Assembly: GCA_027576995.1 (NCBI GenBank)
Contig: JANBQC010000140.1
Coordinates: 1-52,661 of the forward strand
DNA length: 52,661 nt
Reading direction: 5' to 3'
DNA from: Dimargaris cristalligena
Lineage: Eukaryota; Kickxellomycota; Dimargaritomycetes; Dimargaritales; Dimargaritaceae
In this document: positions 1 through 9,835 of the stretch, piece by piece
How the letters are laid out: the number at the start of each line of letters is the position of its first letter
Numbering within the stretch: position 1 is the first letter of the stretch
Made by a program: the position numbers and the translations under genes
Notes under the pieces: model-generated
Told to the model about the DNA's origin: nothing
Database searches by the model: none
The model's input: the letters and a program-made list of their open reading frames with translations, nothing else

Positions 1-2
1 AA

Positions 3-76
3 GCTTCTGTGGCGCAATTGGCTAGCGCGTCTGACTGTTAATCAGGAGGTTGGTGGTTCAAGCCCACCCAGGAGCG
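3..76 (+). tRNA. tRNA-Asn (anticodon GTT)
   Basis: A complete 74-nt cloverleaf. The 7-bp acceptor stem pairs bases 3-9 with 69-75, with discriminator G at 76. The anticodon stem and loop place GTT at 37-39. The T arm carries the usual GGTTCAAG-type loop, and no intron is present. It starts two bases from the window edge, so upstream control elements are not visible. Confidence 0.95.
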
Positions 77-1031
77 TTTCTTTTGGCTGGAATCCAATAA
101 TTATTTTATTGAAATGATTAGTGATATATTTATGCCTTCACAAATATAGGTGATATTGGCCTGATTTAAACTGAAATTCCCCTCAGTGTTGTATGATTAA
201 TGGTCTTTCGAAAGCAGGCAAGTCATCTGTTCAATTATTCCATTATTGAAACAATGCGATGGCATAGTATGTCTATGCATCTAATTTGGGGTTGGGGTAA
301 AGTAAAAGCATAGGGATGCAACAGGCCATGGATGCAATAGGTAGAGAAAGGGACTCGTTGAATAGATGTGACCGTATTAAAAAAAGTGGCGTAGCTATAG
401 AGAAGATTAGATAAAAGTGCTTCTAATCAACCAGCCACATTAACGGTTAAGGTAACGTAGAGTAAACCATTAGCGTAAAGCTTGATGTAATTGGATAGAC
501 AGTGTTTCTCGATTGCGCTTGATGCCCCAAACGGCTCTTTAGATCCCCCCATCTTGTGGTTCGATCTTTTGTTAGTAATTGACATGTTGGTGAGTATAGT
601 TGGCATTTGTATTATGTGCACCCAAGTTCCATGAAAGAGTAAGGGGTCAATTCATCCCGGTAATTGTACATGTGCTGTATCCTTCTTAGCCAGCCGCATC
701 CCGCGGTCTAGAACTTTACCTTCAGCTACATTAATCAATAAGGTAATGAATGGCATCGCATTACCTCTCACACACAATACTGGTTAGAGATACTACTGGC
801 CCTTGTCCATTTAAACTAATTTATTAAAGTGAATATTCCCGTTACCATTGGCTAGAGCTTGTGTTATTTCTTTTCACGCCCCAACAACCAGAAGTTTGGG
901 AATAATTATCCAACGAAACGAGTGGGCAGACGGGACCACAGGCAAGGGTGTGGAAGTGGAAGAGGAGGGTAGAGTAGGGTAGATAGGTAGGGTGGGTGTG
1001 GTAGTAAACAGGAATTGGCTGAACACTCCAT
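77..1031. other. Intergenic, no gene seen
   Basis: AT-rich spacer between tRNA-Asn and the tropomyosin stop codon. Short open frames here lack coding character or splice context. The last 100 bases or so before 1032 should hold the 3' end of the minus-strand tropomyosin transcript. Confidence 0.5.
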
Positions 1032-2059
1032 TTACATGTCGTCCAGAGCCTTGATGGTGGCTTCGAATTCGGCCTTGGTGGCCAAGTATTTCTGGTTGAG
1101 TTCTTCATATCGGGCATCACTCTCATCGCGCTCGGATTCCATCTTCTGAACGGTACGCTCGAGGTGCTCGGCCTTGACATCCACGGTACGGAGCTGTTCG
1201 CGGGTTTCTTTGAGTTCCAATTCACGGGTTTCAAGGGTCTCTTCCAGAACCTGGACCTTGCGCACCAGTTCATCGTGGGCCGAGCGGGTCAGCTCGTCCT
1301 CGTCGGCAGCTACCTTGGCCTCCCGGAGCTTAAGTTCGGCGGTGTCGAGCTGTTCCTCGAGCAGGGCGACCTTGTTCTGGAAGGACACGATTTCCTGGTC
1401 CCGGTCCATTTGGGATTCGGTCAACACCTTGACGCTGGCCTCGGCAGTGTCGGCGCGGAGGGTGGCGGCCTCGCACTCTTCACGGAGGGATTGGATTTTC
1501 TAGATGGAGTATAGAGCGCAGAGGAGAGAAAATTAAGCAATTAATTAAACGATCGGGTGGGGTGACCCGTGTCAATACCCAAACGATGGCATTAGAGGGC
1601 TAGAGGATGCTGTGACCCATATGCCAAGGTCGGCTATTTAGGCTGTGTAGAATGGGTGGGGAGTGCACACGATGGGTAAGATGTTCAATAACTCCAATGA
1701 AGGGCATGCCAAGTCTGCTTGGCCGCTGGTGAGGCATAACAGCGGCCAGATGGCCAACGGGATAGGGAGAGCTAGGCGGACAAGGGAGAGGTTCAGACCA
1801 ACGAGTACGCAGTGGCTGCATTAGGCCAAAGCCAATGGTCCTCCGCAGACTCATGGACAACTTGACTCTGCTCCATTGTGGACCGATACGGCGCAGTAAC
1901 CACGCTAGACTGGATGATGGAGTGCGTGGCTAGAAGCCCAGGAAATATACCCTTTCCCCCGCCGTTCCTTCCAGCTTTCGCTGATAAGGAAAAGGGCCGG
2001 CCTAAGTAACAAGCTTAACTAGACTAGGGGGTTGCGCTTACCTTGCTGAGCTTTTCCAT
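1032..2059 (-). CDS. TPM1: Tropomyosin (actin-cable coiled coil)
   Basis: Exons on the minus strand are 2059-2042 and 1499-1032, joined in phase 0 across a 542-nt intron (donor GTAAGC, acceptor CTAG). The product is 161 residues, the size of fission yeast Cdc8. It opens MEKLSKKIQSL and ends IKALDDM. The whole protein is a heptad-repeat coiled coil without proline, with conserved runs such as DVKAEHLER and KVQVLEETLETRE. Family knowledge: tropomyosin dimers polymerise along formin-made actin filaments, stabilise cables and the cytokinetic ring, and guide myosin V. The first coding exon is only six codons, so a scan for long open frames would miss the true start. The N-terminal Met-Glu-Lys-Leu agrees with fungal relatives, which supports the choice. 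Confidence 0.93.
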
Positions 2060-3835
2060 AGTGAATAAGGGGAAAGGGATGGAGAGGTGGTTCGAGGAAA
2101 CGGGGTTTGAAACGGACCAAGAGTTGGCGAGGTAGTTGGAAGGAAAGTCTATAGAAGAGTCAAATGAAGCAGGAAATAAAGGAATGGGGGGATAAGGAGC
2201 CAAAGAACGACGGATCCTTTGCAAGGAGCGGACAGCTTGGGCCTTAAGTGCTTCGGGACTCGGGGTTGTGCCGTTGGTAGAAGAAGCACAGCCACTCTCG
2301 CCGACCTACCTTGGTCAGATGAGGCGAGGGAAGAAGGAACTTGCCACCATTCATTCAGCCAAATGGGACACAAATACCCCGCTTTAAAATTTATTACCTC
2401 CCACGCCGTACCTATTAGTGGTGTGGGAGTAGTGCGTTGGGCATAGAAAAATATACAATGAATGAGTTGGCTAGCCACCATTGTTGTTTTACTAAGGGGG
2501 AATGCACTGGCCACTGGCGTGACCTCCTAATGTGGGGAGGGGACCTTGGCTGAGTCATACGACCGCTCACTCGGTCCGAAATACGCACCAACTAAGCGGA
2601 TGCTGCGTGGAGGGAGGGGGGCCGAGAAAATCGGATGTAGCCTCAGACACCCCCCCCCACCGGCTCGCCACTCTACCAGTACCCATTGGCCACCCATTTT
2701 CACCAAGTCTTGAATAAACTCCGTCCTGGTTTAAGGGTAGAGGCCAGTTAGCTGAGCAGTCCCTCTAAAATATTAAGCCATCTCAGCGGTGCCCTCCACG
2801 ACCTTGGCTACTGTCCCTCCATGCTTTTAACAGGGAGCACCAGTACAATTCGTGGTACCATGTTTGTCCTAGCACGACACCAAATCTGGCGCCATAAATA
2901 TTTATCGGGAGGGACACTGTGCCCCCCTCCCACTCGTACCTCCCCCTAATAAACACACTACCCTTATAGAGAGGAAAGCCCTGCTTTGATTAATTTGGCC
3001 AGGTATCTTGCCCATTGTCCCGGTTCCATCGCGGATTTCATTAAATCATTCGCTAGAGCTCCCTAGGATGTTGGCCAATTCGCCCTGTGTAGGTGGCATA
3101 GTATGATGGCTGATGGGTGGGTTTGTACTCGACCGGCCGCGCTACCAATGGTATGTTATTCCAGTGCTTTTGGTTCCCAGCCCTACTGAGGACGGTCGTA
3201 GTCTTCCTTAAAGGTGAGGTATACAAATCAGACATTCCACCTTTTCCAATCATTAATCACCCTCACCTCTTCACCTTACCCGATATTCGCGATCCTCACC
3301 ACTCGCTTACTCAGACAAATTAATCACATAAATAGCTGTATGCAAATGCCTTGCTACAGAGGGCTGTTATTGTCCAGGTGTAGTGGCACCATGGCCTCTC
3401 TCAGCAGCCTGTTACCTGCTCTTTAGTCTAAACCCCAAGGACATGCACATTTGTTTCACGTCACCGGATGGGATTAAATAGGGCCAACGGGCGCTTTGGA
3501 GGTACTTTCAAAAGACCGCTACGGACAATGCCATTGAATTATATAGGGCATCCCAGCCCCATGGCTGGCTTACCACAAGCGTATTCTAGCCCACACCTAC
3601 CAGAACATGCAGTGTATCCATTTAATTATGGTCACAGCATCAATATGCAGAAAGCCTGTCCCTTTATGCAAGCAAAAAAAAAGGTCTGAAAGACGGGGTC
3701 GCTTTACTATATGATTCCGTAGGTAGGGGGACTACGCCCAGGCTCCAACCGATAAATCGATATGACTAATTAGACAATTGGGTACTGTGTCAAAAAGTTT
3801 GAAACCACCCCCCAAAACGGAATCACGTGTGTTCA
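2060..3835. other. Intergenic, tropomyosin promoter side
   Basis: About 1.8 kb between the tropomyosin start and the cap methyltransferase stop, both on the minus strand. It should contain the tropomyosin promoter and 5' UTR and the methyltransferase 3' UTR. I saw no convincing exon, tRNA or mobile element. A 121-codon minus-strand frame at 2149-2514 has no recognisable domain and lies mostly in promoter territory. Confidence 0.4.
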
Positions 3836-5492
3836 CTAGTCGTGGCGGGAACGCTTATCAACGTTCTTTCGGAATACGAAAACCATGTAGAGTCCTATGC
3901 AGTCAATTACGGTCAAAAGAGGGAAACCACGAGTTAGCACAGGGCTTGGTGAAGGGGTCTAATCTATAGCATCACCCCAATCCAATAAAGAACCAAAGAA
4001 TAGCCATGCCTTTAGACATTAACTAAGCTGGGAACAATCCACTGAAACCGGGAGTAGTAACCAGAAAACATTCAATCGCATGACTTACCCGCCGCCTCCC
4101 ATTCTTCGTGGGACATGCTGGTACCATTGTCTGATACGACCCCCATGGCATAGAGCTTATTAACATTTTCCTGGTCACCCATTAGCGACTGGTAGTATTC
4201 GTGGAATGTCTGTTTGAATACTAGCTGGAGTCCGTGGGCCTCAGCCATTCTAAAGTGAGGTGGGCCGAAATCAGAAAAATAAACATGGAAAGGACCAACG
4301 TTAGATTGAATTCAAGGGCTTCTGGGGCGAAATCCCCTCCTCTTTCAAAAAATAAATGTGGTTAATATATCCAGTAGGTCAACACCATCGCAATGTCCTA
4401 TTTGTGATTATTCATTAATCCATTACACAACAAACTTACCGCTGGAAGATATGGAAATTCACCAGATATTCAGGACAGTCATCAACAGCATCCTCCAAGG
4501 TAAACCGGTAACGATGGCCAAACGGCTGAAAATCCGTTTTCTTATCGAATTCAACCCGGTATATCGAATTTCCGAAGGACAAATCAGGGGAAGAGCGCAC
4601 TTTTTTTACCAACCAGTTGGCGTTGGGGATAGTGCCGATAAACCGACCACCGGGCCGTAGGTTTTCGGCTACGTTGCGGATCATTTGAAGGGCCGATTGT
4701 TCCGTTTCAAAGGCGTAGTGCATACAAAATTGCATACTAATCACATCTGCGACGAACCCTTGCGGTAGAACCTTCCGGATGGGATTCTGAAAGAATGGAA
4801 ATGATAAAATAAGGTGAATATTATATACATAGTGGAGTATGGGGAGGCTTCGATTTAGTCCTTGTGCTATACAATATTTCTAATTGCCATCCCTAAACTC
4901 AGGTAGAAACAACTGCAAATCCAATGTTAACTTACTTTATAACAGTCCAGGGCATGAAATTGAGCATTAAACCGCTTGTTACGATGATCCTTCATCCGTT
5001 CCTTAGCCTGTTCAATTGAAACGTCGGCGATATCTTAATACATGATAACATTACAATAGAGTAAAGAAATGTTGAAGTCAGCCCATATGATTAGTATACG
5101 GGGCAATGGGTGGCGAGAGCAAAGGGTCCGGGAAGGGGATTAAAACACGACACTTCAGTCCAGAGCTGTACACTACGCCACCAAAATTAAGGGGAAAGAA
5201 AAGCAGGCCCCCCTACCAAGGAGCATAGGGGTCACTTACCAATACCCACGTACTCGGATACCCGTGCCAGAGACCATTTGCCAATGTCACCCCCTTTACC
5301 ACACCCAATGTCAAGGGCCCGGTCGCCTGGCATGGTATGCTTGGCGATGAGAATGGCCTTGACCCAATTGTTAAATTTACGAAGTCGGATAATCTTGGAC
5401 TCCTGGCGGCGCTCGATGCCTAGCTCAGGCCGCGCATTATAGTGGCTAGCCACATGGAGAGCCGCATTCGATGAGGAGTCGTTACAGGACAT
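3836..5492 (-). CDS. ABD1: mRNA cap guanine-N7 methyltransferase
   Basis: Five minus-strand exons (5492-5240, 5033-4936, 4786-4440, 4249-4089, 3894-3836) join in consistent phases to 305 residues; all four donors are GTAAGT. The enzyme transfers methyl from S-adenosylmethionine to N7 of the GpppN cap in the nucleus. Seen: the substrate-binding start VASHYNARPELG..RR, then RKFNNWVKAILI, SAM motif I LDIGCGKGGD (residues 60-69), then YVGIDIAD across intron 1, SMQFCMHYAFET, the RPGGRFIGTIPN strand, GNSIYRVEF, and EEWEAAGLYMVFVFRK spanning the last intron. The final 18-codon exon was found by family pattern. An upstream in-frame Met at 5561 exists. The protein lacks the long basic N-terminus of the yeast enzyme, so an unseen upstream exon remains possible. 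Confidence 0.93.
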
Positions 5493-6015
5493 TGCGGAGC
5501 AGGAACGAAAACGATGTGAATGGGGTGGTCGGAGAATGAGAGGTGAAACTACATAAGACAACGCAAAGATTCATAGGTAAGCGGTACAATGAATATAAGT
5601 AAAGCAAATGTAAGCCAATGGGAAAACCCCTATATCCACCTATTTGGTTGGTAAAACGGGAGCGAAATGAGCGACTCTACGGACCAAACTGTGAAGAAAT
5701 ACGAACCGAACGGAAGAAGGATAGGAGAAATATTACAGTGATAATAATTCTGTATGTATACCAAATTGGTCTCCTTCAATGTGAGTGGCTCGGTGGTTTA
5801 GGAATATTAGTACTTTATTTATACAGGGTCGCAAGGAGTAGCGCCTATATGGCATTTTAGATCTCCACCCTGGGGGCGTCAAATAAAAGAAAGCATTAGC
5901 CACCACTACTTAGTAGCAGGGCTATGCAGTAAAACTTTTTACAGAGGGGGGTGGTAGGGTTGGTGGTGAGGTAGAGGTGGGTGTCCAGGGGTTGCTTTCA
6001 AAGGGATATTGGAGT
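5493..6015. other. Intergenic with partial tRNA-Pro copy
   Basis: Spacer between the cap methyltransferase start and tRNA-Pro. Apart from the tRNA 5' fragment near 5782 listed separately, I see no gene. An 80-codon plus-strand frame at 5618-5860 runs through that fragment and is not credible. Confidence 0.5.
5782..5801 (+). pseudogene. Truncated copy of tRNA-Pro 5' end
   Basis: The sequence GAGTGGCTCGGTGGTTTAG here is identical to the bases just before and at the start of the intact tRNA-Pro (6013-6031), covering the acceptor 5' strand and the start of the D arm. Similarity fades immediately after, and no anticodon or T arm follows. It cannot fold as a tRNA and looks like a local partial duplication. 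Confidence 0.6.
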
Positions 6016-6087
6016 GGCTCGGTGGTTTAGTGGTATAATACTCCCTTAGGGTGGGAGTGGTCCCGGGTTCGATTCCCGGCCGAGCCC
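6016..6087 (+). tRNA. tRNA-Pro (anticodon AGG)
   Basis: A 72-nt cloverleaf with a perfect 7-bp acceptor stem (GGCTCGG with CCGAGCC, 6080-6086) and a CTCCC/GGGAG anticodon stem. The loop TTAGGGT places AGG at 6048-6050. The T arm is CCCGGGTTCGATTCCCGG. There is no intron. The first A of the anticodon would be read as inosine, as is usual for eukaryotic tRNA-Pro. Confidence 0.96.
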
Positions 6088-6612
6088 ACCACTTTTTGCT
6101 AATTTTACCTCACTGATAATGGTCATATCGAAATGGGTCATACATTTTTATTGCCTGCAGTGACTAGCGTGTCCGCTGTAATTGAGCCGTGCCAATTAAC
6201 AAATACAATATAATGGCACCTCCTGTTATTTTAAATATTTCGTGACTCTCTGAACTAAGGGATATTAGGACCGGAATCTTTTTGGTCAATTTTTGAAAGG
6301 TGAGTTCAAGTTCTACCTATTTTTAGCCTTATTTAATAGTCACATTACCAGAATCACTGGAAGGTATAATTGGGAGAAATAGTGTGACCCATTCACAGAG
6401 TCGCCCAGCCACCTTTCAGACTGCAGCTGTCTCATAAAGTGGATTCCCTGCGTTTCTTCAATGCAAAGGGACCACCTTACTGACCACCTCTATTCGAAGT
6501 CACCTCCAACTTACCCATTGCTTTATTTCCTTTATTTTTTTCAGCCGTCATTTCATGGTTTTACTCCCTTCGTCATCCGCATGTTCCAACCCAAACGCCT
6601 TGTTCGCCCATT
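6088..6612. other. AP-3 sigma promoter region
   Basis: Spacer between tRNA-Pro and the AP-3 sigma start. The tRNA terminator region is AT-rich. The last 130 bases or so become pyrimidine-rich on the plus strand, a pattern seen upstream of several genes in this window. No further gene is seen. Confidence 0.4.
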
Positions 6613-7752
6613 ATGATTAACTCGGTCCTCATCTTCAACACCCAAGGCAAACCCCGCCTCACCAAGTTCTACCAGCAAATTGTAGGTTTCTATAGGAGGA
6701 GGGCTATTCGACCAAGCTCATGAGCGCATTCCACACCTCCCAGTCGCCCCCATGGGCTGGGAAACGCCACCCAAACGAACCAATTGACCTTAAACCCCGA
6801 CCCCAATGACTTCCCGTCCCCCGCTTCAGTCACTAACCCATCCAACACTGTATGTTGATATATATATATATATATATATATTATTGTCTTTTGGCATAAT
6901 AGGACGTTGACCTGCAACAGAAAATTATCAAAGAAATACACTCTTTAGTGGCTCGCCGGCCCGCCATCGCCTGCAATTTCCTTGAGGGAAGTAAACTGCT
7001 CGGGGGAGCTGATACCCGGATTATTTACCGCAATTACGCAACGCTATATTTTGTCTTTGTCGTCGATTCGTCGGAAAGTGAACTGGGCATACTGGATTTG
7101 ATTCAAGTATTTGTCGAAACGCTCGATCGGTGCTTCGAAAATGTGTGCGAGTTAGACCTGGTAAGTTAGTTGACTTTGGTTTTATTTATTTGTATAGATG
7201 ATTTTTCTATTTAAATTGGCCATGTTCAGATGCCATTGAGCGTGTAGCTAGATGCTTTGTCTAGGTACCATGTATTATATTGGAATAGGGGACACTGTGC
7301 TACTGTAGTTTTATGGTACGTTGAACAATCCAAATGTTTCTAGTATTAGGGCAAGGTCTCGGTTTAACCGAATCTAAGTTATACCTACTCTGTATATCCA
7401 TCAACATTGCAGATTTTTCATTTCGAGGAAGTTCATTATATTTTGTCCGAGATTATTTCGGGTGGTATGGTAAGTAGTAGACACAAACATGAAGTTACTG
7501 ATCCGATGACAGGCACTCCTGGCTTTCTTATTTTCTGATAAACTTGGCGGTGTACAACTGCTACTTTTTGACTTCGATTTTTTTTTTCATTAAACAACCG
7601 GTCTCGTTACCAATTGTTCCGATTATTACTACTATTATCAGGTCCTGGAAACGAACATCAACGACATCAGCCATGCGATACGGGAAAATAACCGGCTCAT
7701 GAAGTCAAATACAGCTACACAAGGCAGCCAGGATCGCTACGGCTGGCTGTGA
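6613..7752 (+). CDS. APS3: AP-3 adaptor complex sigma subunit
   Basis: Exons 6613-6681, 6903-7160, 7413-7469 and 7642-7752, all joined in phase 0, give 164 residues, the normal size for a small sigma adaptin. The product is the small core subunit of the AP-3 coat, which sorts cargo from Golgi or endosomes to the vacuole. Seen: the start MINSVLIFNTQGKPRLTKFY, then LVARRPAIACNF, the longin-fold core IIYRNYATLYFVFVVDSSESELG, and LDRCFENVCELDLIFHFEEVHYIL. The tail ETNINDISHAI is typical of the family. The KPRLTKFYQQ plus CNFLEGS pattern favours AP-3 over AP-1 or AP-2 sigma. Intron 1 holds a (TA)n tract. The gene is convergent with EAF6 downstream. Confidence 0.95.
6858..6881. repeat. (TA)n microsatellite in AP-3 sigma intron 1
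   Basis: About 12 uninterrupted TA units, ending 21 bases before the intron 1 acceptor. It is one of several intronic or spacer TA tracts in the window. Confidence 0.9.
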
Positions 7753-8012
7753 CGAGACACATTTCCCTCAATAAAGAACTAGATGTTAAAACCGCGGCTA
7801 TTATTTAAGGAACCGGTTTGGGTATTTAATTTTTAATGGAGTAGTAAAGTAGGTAAAAGAAGAGTAATTTAATCGCGCGACAAGGGCACGGGGAAACGGA
7901 ATTAATGTATGTCAATAACTGGGCCACCCAGTGAATAATATACAGGCCTCGGAGTGTGACTTCCAACTAGGATGATACAGTGTGGAAAAGTAGGACGGTG
8001 GATCACAAAGCA

Positions 8013-9085
8013 TTAAACCTCCAATTCTTCCTCAGTATCGGGGTGTCCAATTGTCCGGGCCTTCTTAGGCTGCCGAAACACAGGCGGGGTTTCCCCTCGG
8101 CTGTAGCCAACCTTGAGCTTCTTCTTCTTGGTGGTTCCTTTCATGGATCCAGGAGTCGGAGTGCCCAAACGGTCAGAATAGGGATCGTCTAGACCAGCGG
8201 AATACTGTTCTTCACGTCCCTTCGCCTCGAGTGCCTGTTGGGATGTTTTAGGAAGGATTACAATAATTCATTAAATACATATGCCGGTATAAAATCCTGC
8301 TAGTATTCAACATCCAACATGTAATGCGGCCATTGCTAAGGGTGGCCGGAGTGTGAGATCCATTACAAATCATACCACACGCCCCGGATCTTATGAGCTG
8401 GAATAGTCTATTGCAAATCTAACATTTACCTTTTGGTAGGTCGACGAGGAATTGGAAAATATACGTTCGCCTTCCGAAAATTTGTGGCGCTTACGCTCGT
8501 TACGGTTAGCCAGATAGCCGTCGAATCCCCGGACAATATTGCCCTGGTGAGTGTCTTCTAAGTAGGTGCCTTCGTACGCGTAAATCGATGCCTCCAGGTT
8601 AGCCTGGTGATGTGGTCCAGTGGAAGGTATATTATTTATATATATATATAAAGTTAGTAAGGCCGGGTGGTTGGTGGTGAAAGGGCTTTTTAATGCGCTC
8701 GATTCGATACAATCGGAAATGGGTATCAAATTATACGTTGGGTGTAAATATAGCTTACCAAGTTCCGGTCGACTTGGCGCTTACGGGCCAGAAGGTCATT
8801 GAGTTCTTTTTCGGCATCCTGGAGTATTTCGGCAGTGACTGGCGGCTAAGCCAATTGAAGGTAGACAATGACATATATTTACGAGGTATAGGTTATTAGA
8901 CGGTACGCATATGACCTAAGCCCTATAGTTGAAGGAAATCATTGGCTGTATCCATTAGGTTTCAGGCCTAGAATAGGTGCATATATATATATATATATAT
9001 ATGCGTGCTGGCTTACCTGGCTGTTTTTCTCATTAGCAGCTGCCTTGCCCTTCTTGCTTGGGCTATCCTTGGACAAGTCGGGCAT
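8013..9085 (-). CDS. EAF6: EAF6/MEAF6 subunit of histone acetyltransferases
   Basis: Minus-strand exons 9085-9017, 8845-8759, 8603-8430 and 8234-8013, all phase 0, give 183 residues. EAF6 is a small scaffold subunit of NuA4 (and of MOZ/HBO1 complexes in animals), acting in nuclear histone acetylation. Seen: a short Lys/Ser-rich start, then the coiled coil [18 protein letters not shown], then the signature [21 protein letters not shown] and [20 protein letters not shown], closely like animal MEAF6. The tail contains a KKKKLK basic patch and an acidic end. The start at 9085 is the first Met of exon 1. The gene is divergent from the ANCHR-like gene over about 750 bp and convergent with AP-3 sigma. 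Confidence 0.94.
8637..8650. repeat. (TA)n tract in EAF6 intron 2
   Basis: Seven TA units inside the intron between EAF6 exons 2 and 3, near its acceptor. Confidence 0.8.
8981..9002. repeat. (AT)n microsatellite in EAF6 intron 1
   Basis: Eleven AT units immediately after the donor side of EAF6 intron 1 on the minus strand. Confidence 0.9.
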
Positions 9086-9835
9086 TTCTGCGCAAGTGGG
9101 AAATCGAATTCAAGCCGTGAATCGGACAAGGCTAGGTAGGACGAAAGGTATACTGATGAGAATCCAACTATAGAGAAGGTAGAAGTGACGCAAAGCGGTT
9201 TATGATATATATCAAAAGAAGGACGGTACTAAGGGCAAATGTAGGACAAACGGAGAGACGAAAGAAAGAATGGTATAGCCTTAGTATAAAACAATTAACT
9301 GAATAGAACTGATAGTAGAAAAATAGTCCAAGGTATAAAATAGAAGGAAGAGAGAGGAGGGCGCAGTTGTGCATTCCAGGTAGCGAACACCACCGCATGC
9401 AGCTATTTTCGTGGAGGAGGAGTCCCCCTCTCCTGCCAGGCCGCGTGTGGCCAGATAGATAGAGATAGAATGAGAGAACCCTGGCAGGTGTTACCAACAG
9501 GGCCAACCAGCAACACGACGGGGGTGAAACCCGTTTCCCTCCATGATAATATTTCCCTTCGAGACTAGGGAGGGAGGGAAGGAGAGGAGGCTCCCTGGCC
9601 CGTCGTTTTGTTTACCAGTTCAAATGAGGTCATTACAGCCAACTCTGGCCTTAGAGTTAAGTGGTCCGCATGCGTTTCTTTGTTCCTCAACAACTAACTC
9701 ATTTCCTATTCCCGACTTCCCCCTACTGGCAATAATATTGTTACTACACACCCTTTCATCTCCACTGAGACCTCTCCGACTCGTTGCTTTCACTATTGCT
9801 ATTCCTTCCGCTACCCACGCCGCCTCGCACGACGA
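9086..9835. promoter_or_regulatory. Shared divergent promoter region
   Basis: About 750 bp separates the minus-strand EAF6 start from the plus-strand ANCHR-like start, so both promoters must lie here. The segment is purine-rich on the left and pyrimidine-rich on the right, which puts pyrimidine on the coding strand of each gene. No open frame in it has coding character. Confidence 0.5.

Noticed and set aside
4020..4041. Alternative last exon for the cap methyltransferase giving VDCSQLS
   Set aside because: It has valid splice signals but no family resemblance. The exon at 3836-3894 encodes GLYMVFVFRK, which matches the conserved C-terminal strand.
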